NCBI GenBank assembly: GCA_024180945.1
Contig: JAKSGN010000038.1
Location: forward strand, 1,240,001 to 1,304,000
Length of the DNA: 64,000 bases
DNA from: Macrophomina tecta
Taxonomy: Eukaryota; Ascomycota; Dothideomycetes; Botryosphaeriales; Botryosphaeriaceae
Direction: 5' to 3'
Made by a program: the position numbers and the translations under genes. This document shows positions 33,074 through 43,603 of the stretch, piece by piece. Below the pieces are notes generated by a model. It did not search any database. It worked only from the letters and a program-made list of their open reading frames with translations, and was not told the DNA's origin. Position 1 is the stretch's first letter, and the number at the start of each line of letters is the position of its first letter.

Positions 33074-35062
33074 CTACTTTCGCTTCTTGCCGCCCTTCTT
33101 CTTTGTGTTGGCTGACTCGCCCCCTACTAGTCCGACCGTGCCCGTCCCGCTTCCGCTGACCAGACCTCCTACCGCTTTTCCCGCACCGAGGGTGATCCCC
33201 TTCTCGCCAAACCTTGCTTCGGCTTTGCCATCTCTGCTTATGAGACTGCTCAGACTCGCGCGACCAGGACTGACTGCGGGAGGAGGAGGAGGAGGAGGGC
33301 TTGAGTCCGTGCCGCCTACCTCGTCAGAGCTCCACCATCCTTCCGGCCGAGACGTATTTGACCGGTGAGAGAGGCGCGATTCGTGATGTGAGCCTTCCTC
33401 TGAAGGAGCCCCACGCTCAAACGAGCCACTCAAAGGAGCAGATGCAACGCGTTGAGGCTTGAAAGAACTCCCAGAGTTGCGTAGCCTGACGGGAGAGCCG
33501 AGGCTAGAGGGTTGATGCTTGCCGGAGTCGTAGTACGGAGACGCCTGGGTGTTACTGCTTTGCATGGGCGAGCGACCCGGCGGGACATTTTCGGAGATCT
33601 TGCGGGTAGAGCGGGGGCTTTCATCGTCGTCAGAGAAGGTAGCCGTTGGCTGCATCTGGAGGGAGTTAGACGGCGTATGAGGCTTGAAGGGACCGAGCTT
33701 CGGACTGGTACCGGGGCCTGCGTATTTGTCGAGAGCGGCATAGACGTGCGGGAAAACCAGCTCCTCGACATTGTTGGCCCACAAAAAGTCGAGATGCTCG
33801 TAGTGAGGAATTTGCTCTGCCACGGTGTGCTTGGGCAGTTCCTTCAGCATGACGTTGATATCGACCAAGCTATCGCTTCCGCCATAAACAAGTACGATGG
33901 GCGTCTTGATGTTCCGAGTCGGGAACTTGGCTACCTTGTAGTATTTCGCGTCGTTCGATATTCTCATCGGGGCCTGCATTTCGTCATCGTACATCTGGAA
34001 AGTGCCGTTCCTGATAATCTGGAACCAGTGTACCACGGTCTTGACGCTGGAGAATGAGTACAAGTGGGGATATGCGGCAAGCTTCTGGTGCGCAGTGATG
34101 TTGTTGGCGGTCCAGCCGAAAAGAAATGACAGCGATGAATCGATCAGGCGCACAAAGATTGGCGGGTAGAGGATGCTTTGCCACATGGTCGTGCTGGTGA
34201 GGATGGCGCGCCGTCCAAATGCCAAGAACAGAACATCCGGAGAGGACTTGACGAGCGTGTCGACAATGCCGCTGCTCATTCCTTTCGGAGACATGGCTGG
34301 TGCCAGGGCAACGAAGACATTGACCTTTTCATTGAGCGTTGGATGGATCGACAGAGCAGCAAAAGCCTGGGCAGTCCCTTGGGAGAAGCCAACGTACGAG
34401 AGCGAGGGCTGGCCGGTAGTGGACAGGATGTAATCAATAGAATCGGGGATGTCGTGGAACGCGAACTGATCCATGGAGAAGTTCCAGAAGCTGTTGTCGG
34501 TAGGAGTTTCCCTTGTCGATTTCTTTGAGTACTTGTTGCCTCTGTTGTTGCCGAGCCAGACGTCGTAGCCACGCTCGACCAGCATGAACGGGAGGCATCT
34601 CTCCTTCTCGGTAAGGCAAAGCCAGACCTCGCTGTTCATCATCAAGCCATGGTGCAGATAGACGACGCGCTTCTTGATGCTAGTTGGACCGCTGTTCACC
34701 CGCTGGTCTTCCTCTCCGCGCCTGTAACCCAGTCTATGCAGACCCAGCAAGTAGCCATCTCCGGTCTGGACGATGTGCTCCTCGGCGTAGTATCCAAAAA
34801 GCTCGGCGAGTTCGACGAAATCAGAGGCTTGTGCGATGGAGGTGACCAGGCCTTTCTTTTTATTGCGTGAGCGACGGCCCTGGGGCGAGGACAGGTAGTT
34901 GAAGGAGCGGCGGGAGGCGCGGTAGAACAGATGGATGATGGGACCGGGCAGAGCGAGAGTAATGACGCGAATGAAGGCTTCCAAAGCGATCAGGACAAAG
35001 CTACCCAGCAGGTAGATGTACTGCCACGGGTGCAGACGACCAATAAACGGGACCTGGGCCAT
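33074..35062 (-). CDS. acid lipase / steryl ester hydrolase (alpha/beta hydrolase)
   Basis: A single exon of 662 residues. Residues 1-50 hold an N-terminal membrane segment (IYLLGSFVLIALEAFIRVITLAL). The hydrolase core follows: HIVQTGDGYLLGLHR, VVYLHHGLMMNSEVW, GYDVWLGNNRGNKYSK, and the nucleophile elbow GFSQG (Ser227). The acid is Asp397 in GGSDSLVD and the base is His423 in HYEHLDFLW. This matches the yeast Tgl1/Yeh1/Yeh2 steryl ester hydrolases, membrane-anchored enzymes of lipid droplets and the plasma membrane that release free sterols. The last ~230 residues are a Ser/Pro-rich tail with a seven-Pro run and a basic KKKGGKKRK end, likely a regulatory or cytosolic region. The start at 35062 is the first ATG in this frame and begins just before the anchor. 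Confidence 0.9.
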   Translation of the reverse strand: MAQVPFIGRLHPWQYIYLLGSFVLIALEAFIRVITLALPGPIIHLFYRASRRSFNYLSSPQGRRSRNKKKGLVTSIAQASDFVELAELFGYYAEEHIVQTGDGYLLGLHRLGYRRGEEDQRVNSGPTSIKKRVVYLHHGLMMNSEVWLCLTEKERCLPFMLVERGYDVWLGNNRGNKYSKKSTRETPTDNSFWNFSMDQFAFHDIPDSIDYILSTTGQPSLSYVGFSQGTAQAFAALSIHPTLNEKVNVFVALAPAMSPKGMSSGIVDTLVKSSPDVLFLAFGRRAILTSTTMWQSILYPPIFVRLIDSSLSFLFGWTANNITAHQKLAAYPHLYSFSSVKTVVHWFQIIRNGTFQMYDDEMQAPMRISNDAKYYKVAKFPTRNIKTPIVLVYGGSDSLVDINVMLKELPKHTVAEQIPHYEHLDFLWANNVEELVFPHVYAALDKYAGPGTSPKLGPFKPHTPSNSLQMQPTATFSDDDESPRSTRKISENVPPGRSPMQSSNTQASPYYDSGKHQPSSLGSPVRLRNSGSSFKPQRVASAPLSGSFERGAPSEEGSHHESRLSHRSNTSRPEGWWSSDEVGGTDSSPPPPPPPAVSPGRASLSSLISRDGKAEARFGEKGITLGAGKAVGGLVSGSGTGTVGLVGGESANTKKKGGKKRK

Positions 35063-38000
35063 TGCGTCGGAGGGGAGTACCGGCGAGTCGCCGCCAATGT
35101 GGTGCAGGTGGTGGGTAGCACAGGAGGTGCGTGGTAATGTGGGCGCGGCGGAAATTGATCAGGAGGAGGCACCGGCCATTGTCGCGTCCTTGCGATGACG
35201 TTTCCAGATAAAGCCCTTGGCGGCGCGACGAGGGATGGTGGCAGGGAGAGGGCGCGCGACGATAAGAGGCGACGGGGGCGGCATCGTTGAACGGGTGAGC
35301 GGCGGCGTGTTGGGAACCAACGTCATTCGTCGCGCGGTTCCATCGTCGCGCCGCATGTGAAGAAGCTCCAGCGCTCGAGGCCAGATCCCGACCCCCGCGG
35401 GCCCAGAGGCCCCGGCTCCGCACGACCTCTGCGCGTACATACAACACCACCCGCCCTCGCACCACCCACTGCGCCCCTCTAACGCCAACTTCGGTCGCTT
35501 GCCCCGACTCAGTTTGTGGTTGCGCGTGCGGTGCTGGCGAGGTCGCAAGAGCTCGGAATGGCCACTTGCCCGGTTGCGCGCCCTTCGTTCGCCAGCTCCG
35601 TCCAGGCCCGCGCGTCGCTGCGTGCTCGTATCCCTCTCGTTCCAGGAAGCCACCCCAAGATGCAAGGAGCTCGCGGTTCGTCACACGCAAAAGCGGCCCT
35701 GCTCAAGTCCCAACGGCGCCATTGTCGAAGATGCTTCGGGAATGATATCAATAGCAGTTAAGTTACGCCCACACATGCCGGTGCGCTCCGCCCAAGGTGG
35801 GGAAGCAGGACGTGGGTGGGGTGTTAATGCTAGGCCACGTCAATTCAGCCGCAACAAGCTGTCCTCATATCTTCCCATCAGTTCGTCCTCCGCCCAGGGA
35901 GCCTTGCTGCCTGCTGGTCTCTCTCATGCCGCTGCTGCCTCTACCGCCATACGCAAGAGCCTCACTGACCGCGCTTCCGGTCAACCCTCCGTCGTTCTAG
36001 CTCCGCACCCCGAACCTCAGCCTTGCATGACTTCCCCTCATTCTCTCTTGACTGTCTCTACTCTGCATTCCCCCATTGGCCAGCTTCCATGCTTTTCCTG
36101 ACTACCAGACGGTCTAGACGCCCCGCCTTGTGTCTTTCTCGTGGGATGGGGGCCGAGTATTGTGCTGCTGCCGGGATCTTCTCATCAATCGCGGAAGCAT
36201 CTCGAGAGAAAGGACGACAGGGCCTCCCCATGCTTCGCGGCTCTCGCTTCATTCATAAGAGAGGGCTGTTTCACCGCTCATTACCTCCGACAGCAGGCGA
36301 AGACGAATGTTGATGTCTGTAATCCCACCAGCACTCCCATCGGCTGCTCCAGTTCCGGTCACATCGCTAGCGCGTGTCTGCCTGGGGAAGAGCCGCACGT
36401 TGCTCTCGTCCGTCGCTACCAGCGAACCCCAAGGGCCACTCAACCCCCGTCGTCTGTCATGCGCTGTAGTCCTAGCGCGTTCTCCATCCGCCCTTGGCAC
36501 TCGCCCTGTCACCTTCCGCACGGCCATGCAGGCAGCGACGTTGGCGCAGCACCTGCAAGGCTCGCCGTCAATCGCCACAGAGCCCTGCTTAGGATACAGA
36601 ACATGCGTCGCGCCCAAGTCGATCTACGGACCGTGCTTGGACAGGCAGACAGGCTGTGTGGACTACAAGAGCGCCTGTGAAACACCTTCCTGCCCGGTCA
36701 GGTTCATGCCGGAGGCCGCTCTGCCAGGCTGAGCGCTGCTTGATGCCAGGTGCGACAAGCAAGGCTAGCGCCCATTTGTCCGAGTTAGTTGTGAAGCTCT
36801 CTCAGTTGACAGCAGACCAATTCCAGCCCACATCCTTCCTCTGTCCGTTCATTACTCGTTTCCTTTCGTCTCACCGCGACGTTCACTTCCACCTCGAGTC
36901 GAGCTATATCAACATTCCCCGTCGATGTGTCATCCTTTGTGAGATATGCAGATCTTTCACCAGTCATAACTGAGCCAAATGCGATTATGTGCTCTAAGTC
37001 CACCGCCCAGGTCTTTTCCTGACATGCTAGATCCTATTGGTGGATTACCTGCGACTCAACACTAGGGCAGGCGGCAAACACCGCAGCTGGTTCTTCTGTC
37101 CATTGCCAGGAAAGCTAATTCCCTGGAGTAAGCTTTTTTACACCGGCTGTTCTTGCCTCACCGAAGGAACAAAAGGAAAAGCACCGGAAGAGCGCCTTGC
37201 CTAGAAGGATGCACCACCTGTTCTGTAGCGGCAGATCCACCTTCTCTCGACCACAGCCTCCACCTAGATCCTCGTTTCATCCTCAGCCAGTTAGCTGTCG
37301 GTTGATTCCCAAACCAGCCAAGAGGTTTCCGTCCGTGTCCTTACCTAGCCACGTGCCGTGCGTGCGGCCTCATGCGAGTAAGCGTTTTCTGCTTTAGCCC
37401 CCGTTGAACCTCTGAGGGTCTCACAGTGTCCGGTATGTCCCCACAAATACCGGCCAACCAAGTCACGCAGCCATGGGTATGGCCGCCGGTGCAAAGTCGA
37501 TGCCTCGGCCTACCGTCCTCCACGTCCGCTGGGGCGAAGCTGCCACGCTTCGATTACATACGATCCATCTCCCGAACCGCTTTTATGCCCCTTCCAGGTT
37601 GTAGAATTAGTGCCCGATTCTGTTGCTGCCTTCGTTGATGCCGGTCAGGATGACTACCCACCGCTCTCCCCGCCAAACCTCTCGCGGAGTCCTACTATAT
37701 TCGTCATCCTTGGAGCGATGGCAATGGCTCGGGGGTTTCCGACCTTGTCTCAAAGGGCGCAAGAACGGGGTAGAGGCCGCCAGGGAGGTCTTTGTAGAGT
37801 CATCAAGGGCGGTATGGAGCGAGACTGCCCATGCTACCTTCCCGCCTCATCTGACCGCAGCAGGGCAGATTGCGCAGACGCGATTTTCGGACCTTTCATC
37901 ACAGCCACGTCTTGCGAGACATGTATTTATTTCATGATGCTGCCGTTGTTGCTTTCTGTCTATCACAAACACCCACTTCTTCCTCTTCTTACAGACAGCA

Positions 38001-38112
38001 TCTCCTTAGCTTATCTCTGATCCTTCGTGCCTCTCCACCATCAAAGTAGCGCCAGCTCTCGAGCACGATATTTGCCCACACAGACTGCTTATCGCCAAAT
38101 TACTACCTCAGA
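35063..38112. other. 3-kb intergenic stretch, no gene supported
   Basis: Upstream region of the lipase gene and upstream region of the small Cys-rich protein gene. Several frames of 60-230 codons exist but overlap, are Arg/Pro/Ser-rich and match nothing I know. One plus-strand frame at about 36307-36732 carries several Cys late in the sequence but lacks a recognisable pattern. A transcribed long non-coding RNA or a long leader cannot be excluded. Confidence 0.3.
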
Positions 38113-38685
38113 ATGTCCAAAGTTGCCCCTTCTCAGTCACTGAAGGCCTGTGGCTCGCCTTCCGTTCCAGGTAACGCACAATTTTCTACTCCAGTTCCAA
38201 ACGCTTTCTCTTGTTGCAACTGTGGTCACAGACCTTTGTTATGTGTGTTGTACACAACTTGTACCAACGGCGACCATCACTTCAGCTCGTCATGCTGCCG
38301 CCCGGTTTCCACTGGTGGTGAAGTTTTAACTTCGACCTTTTCCTTACCTTCTTCAACATTCCTTATCCAAGTGCTAACACGTTCTTCCTCAACCAAAGCC
38401 ATCAGCAGCAACTTCTCGGCAATCTACAGCAACTCAACTGACGGGCTGACTGATCCCAACCATCTTATTCCTCCTCCCGTCAGCCACGAGACCTACAGCC
38501 ATGAACACCTTATCAGTCATACTGGCTCCTCCACCGGTGGAGTCAATCCTACTCCAGCACCTGCCGCCGATGGCGACCAGGTGTGGTACTGCTGCGGCTG
38601 TTCGCACGGACCTTTTCTCGTCGAACTTTACGCTTCTTGCTTTAACTGCCAGCACCGCCGCTGCTACTACTGCAAGGTCGACTGA
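38113..38685 (+). CDS. small protein with two Cys-rich (zinc-ribbon-like) modules
   Basis: 190 residues starting MSKVAPSQSLKACG. Near the N-terminus FSCCNCGHRPLLCVLYTTC precedes DHHFSSSCC. The C-terminus reads WYCCGCSHGPFLVELYASC, then FNCQHRRCYYCKVD. Both match the same pattern: [FW]-x-C-C-x-C-x-x-[GR]-P-x2-3-[EC]-L-Y-x-[ST]-C followed by an H-x-x-C..C end. The C-terminal copy resembles Cys/His motifs of many small uncharacterised fungal proteins and probably binds zinc; the first copy is degenerate (Asn-Gly-Asp replaces the Asn-Cys-Gln part). A 3n intron is possible at 38318-38398 (donor GTGAAG, branch GCTAACAC, acceptor AAAG); removing it would give 163 residues. Function unknown. Signal peptide and membrane segments are not seen. 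Confidence 0.62.
   Translation: MSKVAPSQSLKACGSPSVPGNAQFSTPVPNAFSCCNCGHRPLLCVLYTTCTNGDHHFSSSCCRPVSTGGEVLTSTFSLPSSTFLIQVLTRSSSTKAISSNFSAIYSNSTDGLTDPNHLIPPPVSHETYSHEHLISHTGSSTGGVNPTPAPAADGDQVWYCCGCSHGPFLVELYASCFNCQHRRCYYCKVD
38318..38398 (+). other. possible 81-nt intron in the Cys-rich protein gene
   Basis: Donor GTGAAG, good branch GCTAACAC and acceptor AACCAAAG. Its length is a multiple of three and it is free of in-frame stops, so the protein is readable with or without it. The encoded text is bland and Ser/Thr-rich. Confidence 0.45.
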
Positions 38686-40451
38686 TGTTGGTTCCCAATA
38701 ATTGGAAGCTCAGCGTTTAACGGACAGAGGCTAACACGCTTTTAGCCTGCCACAGTAATGATTCGGACGATTCCTCCGTCCAGTCTAGCTATCACCATCC
38801 GCTAGCCCCAAGGCTCTTGGGTCGTCACGCTCTTCATTCAACCTCATTCTGGCTATTTTTAAGCATAGCGCTGGGCGTCTTGTCTCCATTCAAACCTCCA
38901 GTGTTTCCCCTGGCACCGTTTTGTACATATACTGAGCTGTTCTCATCCGTTTTTCCCCTGGCATGGACTTGTTTAGTGGCCCAGGCTGCACAGGATTGGA
39001 GATCTTCTTGGTAGTTGATCCTGTGTTTCAATTATTCCGAAAGTGTTTTAGCAACATAGTCGCTAGCCTAGTTCTGCGAAAATACAACAACTTCTGCAAC
39101 ATCACGACTGACCAGAGATTTGGGTGCTCACGTACACCTAGGCTTATCAACTTCGAGGCGAGGCGCACGTTAGGCCGTCCTTCACGCCGCAATTCCAAGG
39201 ATGTTCTTCCTTTGTGCAACAAAACGTGCATTGTAGCAGTCAAATTAGAGTAAGGCTATACGATAATCGCCGCATTTGATGAAAAGCTTCCCAATAACGA
39301 CGTCTCTTAAGGCCGTGGGCTGTGCTCCGTTCGTGATCGAACGAGATCCTGATCGACAAGGCAGCAGGACGCGAGAGATTACGACGATCCTTTTCGGTTG
39401 TCGACCCAGCATAGCCTCCTCCAACGGTTCAGGCAGTTTTCTAGAAGAACAATCCGCGCAGAGCAGGCTGAGCAATAATGGAGGTTCGCGTCCGCACTGC
39501 CGTGCGCTTCGGCCACAGTGTTGTCCATGGACTGTAGCCTTGTTGCCTTCTTTGCCTCGTTCGCTGAATGCAAGGCTCGCAGTGTGCCTTCGGATCTGAA
39601 CTGGATCTTTTGCCCGGCTAGCCGTGTCCGTAGAAGCGGGAACAGTGAGAGCCACGAGCGTAGACTCTGGATAGAGGAAGCAGTAAGCCGGGAACTGCTC
39701 ATCTGCGCCTTCTCGGTCTCTATAATCTCGAGGCAGACTTCGCCCGCCTTTCCTACCACGCAGCATGCGCCGTCCAATCCTCTCACTACGGTTTAAGGTG
39801 GTGAAACGTAAAAGTGACGAATGAGGGTACGGAAAAATCTTGGGCGGTATTCTTCAGCTCTGACTCGTGCGGCTTTTTGATCGCCAACCGCGCCGCCAGT
39901 TTGCATGTCAGCCCCAGCGTAAGATGAGCAGCGTTGACCTGGTTGTCGGGCGTTTCTATCCTTGAAACCGCCCATATGCAGCTATATAAATGGAAAGGCA
40001 CACACCTGCAACGATACCATAGTACAACATTGAGTAGAGTTGCAGTTGTTTACACAGCTGAGTCTGTCTCTCGCCCCGGATGTCAAGGGGCTATTCAAAC
40101 ACCAGAATAACTCGACCAACGCATGCCCCGCCGCAGTCAGGTGGATATAATACGGATTTGCTTTTCCCTTCATTCCTTCCAGACGCCGAAGGGCGAGAAC
40201 TGGGGGGGAAGTGTTTGCCCCTCCATGCCCGATGGAAAACGCCATGCCCAATGCTCGCAGAATAAGCAGCCATCTGATCAACCAACGCCCTCCAAAGAAC
40301 GAGAAGCTGCCAACCTGGCCCTGTGGCTTGCGGCAACATATCGTCGTTCGCCTGCCAGCGACAACCGGCGTCCCCATTGCGCCCGCGTTGTCGCCGCAGT
40401 TCCTCAGTCCTTCGTCCGAACAGGCTCGATCATCCGCCGCTCCCCTGCCCT
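38686..40451. other. intergenic stretch with an uncertain minus-strand ORF
   Basis: Two overlapping minus-strand open frames at about 39245-39766 (173 codons from a real ATG) and 39379-39786 (no ATG at its start) compete. Neither has a recognisable domain, and neither joins clearly to the adjacent frame at 39786-40001. One may be a real orphan gene. Everything else here looks non-coding. Confidence 0.3.
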
Positions 40452-40955
40452 TCACTTCCCCTGCTCCCCGCCAGTCTTCCTATCTTCGTCCCCATCCGTC
40501 CCCTTGATGACGTCGTACAGCGGCTTGCCGGCGTACAGCTGGCCGCCCTTCTTGCTGTTGTCCCTTGTGTCACCGTCCGGCGCATCCAGCTCGCTGCTCA
40601 GGCCGACAGGCTTGTTGCCGCGGAAGCGCTTGCGCATGTCGACCATGCCGCGCTTGCACTCGCCGTAGCCTTTCTTGAGCTGCTGGCAGCGCGTCGGAAG
40701 CGTGTCGGAGAGCGGCGGCCGCAGGCAGTCGGACGGTGAGTTGCGGTACACCATGATGCAGTCGCTGTTTTGAAGGCATTCGGCGAGCGCGGCGCCTGTG
40801 TGGCAGAGAGGAGTTAATTGGAGGAGGTAAGCGGTGGGGGGAGTGAGGCAGGGTTGGGACGGTGAGTGGATGGCGGAGCGGCGGTCGGCGCAAGGCTGTG
40901 GAGTGAGTTATGGGAGGAAAGGAGACTCACGGATGTCTTTACATGACGAGGGCAT
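40452..40955 (-). CDS. PET191: cytochrome c oxidase assembly protein PET191 (COA5)
   Basis: Two exons: 40955-40931 (eight codons plus one base) and 40795-40452, joined over a 135-nt intron with a GTGAGT donor and ACACAG acceptor. The product is 122 residues and starts MPSSCKDIRAALAECLQNSDC. It continues MVYRNSPSDCLRPP and then has LPTRCQQLKKGYGECKRGMVDMRKRFRGN. The twin CX9C-type Cys spacing is the signature of Pet191, a mitochondrial intermembrane-space protein needed to build complex IV. The family is usually 70-110 residues; the extra ~40 residues form a charged C-terminal tail. It diverges from the palmitoyltransferase gene across 637 bp. Confidence 0.92.
40796..40930 (-). other. intron of PET191
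   Basis: A 135-nt intron with donor GTGAGT and acceptor CCACACAG. It lies after eight codons, splitting the Arg codon of DIR-AALAEC. Confidence 0.85.
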
Positions 40956-41592
40956 GATGGCTGGGTCTGCGCAGGCGAATGGCGCGGCACAATGGTGTTT
41001 CTCGTCGTCGTGGAGAGCTGCCAGAAATTCAAGCCGCGGCGCCGATCCATCGTCCACCCGCTGACACGCCGCCAAGACGCACGGGTTCCTCTCGCTCCGG
41101 GCGGAGGTGGACGGCAAACGGGCTGGATCCTTGTCAGCCTGTCAGTCGTCACTCTGACCCGGCCAGCCTGCCTTCCATCTATCACGCCCACAGCCTCCGA
41201 CCCGCCCGAGGCAGGCAGAAGGCTGAGGCGCCAACCTCCTCTTCTCACTCGCTCACACCACCGCTGCTGGTGTCAGCGCCCACCTCAATCCTCCGTCGCA
41301 GCGACATCTCGGTACTCGGCCCGCGCGATTCGGCGACCGTCTCGCTACAGAACTACTATTGATACGCTAGCCCATCCTGCGCCGTTACTATGCCCTGCTA
41401 CTAGGGAGTCCAACCCACCCGGCCGCGCACCTCACCACTCGAGTCCGTCTCCGCACTCTCCAGAGCCGACCAACATTCCACCACGTCCCTCCTCCATCTG
41501 ACCCAATTCCGCCGCGGCCGACGACACTTCATCGCCACGCTGGCGTGCATCAGCAGCAGCTGCTGCCGCCAACCTGACCACTCGCCCGCGCT
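40956..41592. promoter_or_regulatory. divergent promoter region of PET191 and the PFA5-like gene
   Basis: A 637-bp region between two divergent start codons. It is rich in CT and has no clear TATA element. Both genes probably share it. Confidence 0.5.
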
Positions 41593-42916
41593 ATGCCGCC
41601 CGCCGCCGCTGCCGCAGTGCCCACCACGAAACCCGCACCACAACACCATGCTGCTCCTCCGCCGGCGGCAACGTACCGCGGCCCCAGCCAGCAGACGATC
41701 GCGCGCTGGTCGGCGGTGACGGTGCCGCTGATGATCGTGGCCGTCGTCAGCTGGGCGTCGTACGTCGTCGTTGGCAAGCTCGCCGTCGCGCGCCTGATCA
41801 ACCGCAGCGAGCACGGTGCCGGCATCGCCGTCATCGTTGTCTACTGCGTCCTGCTGTTCGCCACGGCGGTGGCGTATCTGCGCATCCTCGTGACGATTCG
41901 CGTCAATCCGGGGCTTGTGGCGCTTGGGCGCGGGAGCGCGGATGAGAGGAGGCGGCGGAAGAAGGGCGGGAGGAGGCCTCATGGAGTGGGGCACCATAGA
42001 CATGGGCGGAGGGAGAGGAGGAAGTTTGGAGGTGGCAAGCAGCAGCATCACCTGGGGGATGGCGGCGTGTTTGAGGATGAGAAGGGCAGGACCTGGGCGG
42101 ACAGGCAGTATGAGGAGAAGCTGAAGAGGCTGGAGAAATACGTGCCGAGGGAGGTATTCGTGTGTGATTATGACGGGTTGCCGTTGTGGTGCGACAAGTG
42201 CAGTAATTGGAAGCCGGATCGCACTCATCATTGCAGCGATCTGGGGAGGTGTGTGCGACGGATGGATCATTTCTGCCCTTGGTGAGTCTTGCTGTCGGAT
42301 ATGGTGTGTGTTTGGTTCAAGAGGCTAACAGGTTGGCAGGGTCGGCGGTATTGTCTCTGAGACTACCATGAAGTTTTTCATTCAGTTTACCTTTTACGGC
42401 ACTCTGCAGGGCCTGTTCATCATTATCACTGATGCTATCCTCTTTGCTCGGGATAAGCAGAACGGCCGTCATATCGACTCGCATATGGCCGTTCTTCTTG
42501 GTTTCGCTGGCCTCTTCACCCTCTTCGCCGTGGGCATCTTCGGCAACACCTTCTTCATGACGCTTCGCAACTTGACAACCGTGGAGGCCTTGAACCGTGG
42601 CAACGCTACATACCACATGTCCGTTCTCATCACGCCGTCCTGGTGCAACCGCAGGAACGACGAGCAATATCCTTTCCGCACTATGACCTATCCGGGCGCT
42701 CCTGGCGCTCTCTACGCGATACTCCTGACGCGTCCCGGCGACAATCCGTGGGATCTGGGCACGCTTAAGAATTGGAAGAGCGTTATGGGAAACAGCATCG
42801 TCGATTGGTTCTTACCTCTCAAATACAGCCCCTGCACAAACCATGACAGACAGGATTCGGAGTTTGAGTTTGGCCCGGTCGTGGAGACGGTCAAGAGGGA
42901 GGCTACGGGCTATTAA
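41593..42916 (+). CDS. pfa5: DHHC-type palmitoyltransferase, PFA5-like, with DHFC active site
   Basis: Exons 41593-42281 and 42340-42916 give 421 residues. Two N-terminal membrane segments ([41 protein letters not shown]) are followed by a long basic loop. The Cys-rich domain then reads [20 protein letters not shown], then [16 protein letters not shown]. Two more membrane segments follow ([38 protein letters not shown]), with TTVE after them. The layout is that of fungal PFA5, which palmitoylates proteins on internal membranes. The active-site tetrapeptide is DHFC (Cys228) rather than DHHC. PFA5 relatives often have DHYC, so an aromatic third residue is probably tolerated. Protein length is close to the family's usual ~400-500. 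The splice join restores the Trp of CPWVGG. Confidence 0.9.
42282..42339 (+). other. intron of the PFA5-like gene
   Basis: A 58-nt phase-2 intron, donor GTGAGT, branch GCTAACAG, acceptor TTGGCAG. It splits the Trp codon right after the DHFC motif. Confidence 0.88.
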
Positions 42917-43603
42917 TACGTACCCGTCTTCTATTGGTATACATATTGTAAATTCGGAAAAGGGGTCGAGGACTTTCGCTTCTTTCTTGGCGCATGCATT
43001 CTCGGTGTTGGGACTTTTTGGGCGGGTCAGTTCTTCGGAATTATGACTTCAGGACTTTGGATACCCCCCAAACTTTGGATGCGGGATGGTGGAGGTTGAC
43101 GCTTCTATTTTAGTTATTGTTAATGATTAATTCGCTTCCCTTCTTTTCTAGCGTTCTTTGAGTAAAGTTATGACCTTTTTTACTCTGACTAATACGAATC
43201 ACCCTGTAGTCCGGACCTGTCTTTTCGCGGGTTCCATTTGGGGAAACTGGCCGAGCGGAAGTCAATCTGACGGAGACCCGATCTATCGTGCAGCAAAACT
43301 GGATAGGCCCACAACGAACTGGTGTCTTTTTCTTACTTCGCGAAGGCATGGAACATGTCCGGATCTTGAAGATGATGTCAAGTATGTGATGGGAGCGATG
43401 ACGGAACAGTTTCGGGACTAGTTCTGATGCCGAGCAGACGACACAGAATGACTACAACACCACCACATAAGGCGATACAGTTTGGCGCCTTTTTATATAC
43501 GAGAGGCAGGCCCCATCCCTCTTGGAAGGTTAAAAGGGCATTTATACTTGGACGCTTCCTCAACTTCCCTCTTCTCTCCATATCATCCACTGTCCCCGCA
43601 ACC
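42917..43603. other. intergenic region, no gene supported
   Basis: Downstream of the PFA5-like gene and upstream of the carboxymuconolactone-type gene. It is AT-rich in the first half. A TATATA motif at about 43494-43499 lies some 105 bp before the 43604 start and could serve as its TATA box. Confidence 0.4.

Noticed and set aside
36307..36732. Plus-strand frame of 141 codons with several Cys near its end
   Set aside because: The Cys spacing fits no pattern, the first half is low-complexity and no introns connect it to another exon.
39245..39786. Two overlapping minus-strand frames of 135 and 173 codons
   Set aside because: They compete for the same DNA, lack a recognised domain, and one has no ATG at its start. 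One may be a real orphan gene, but I cannot support it.
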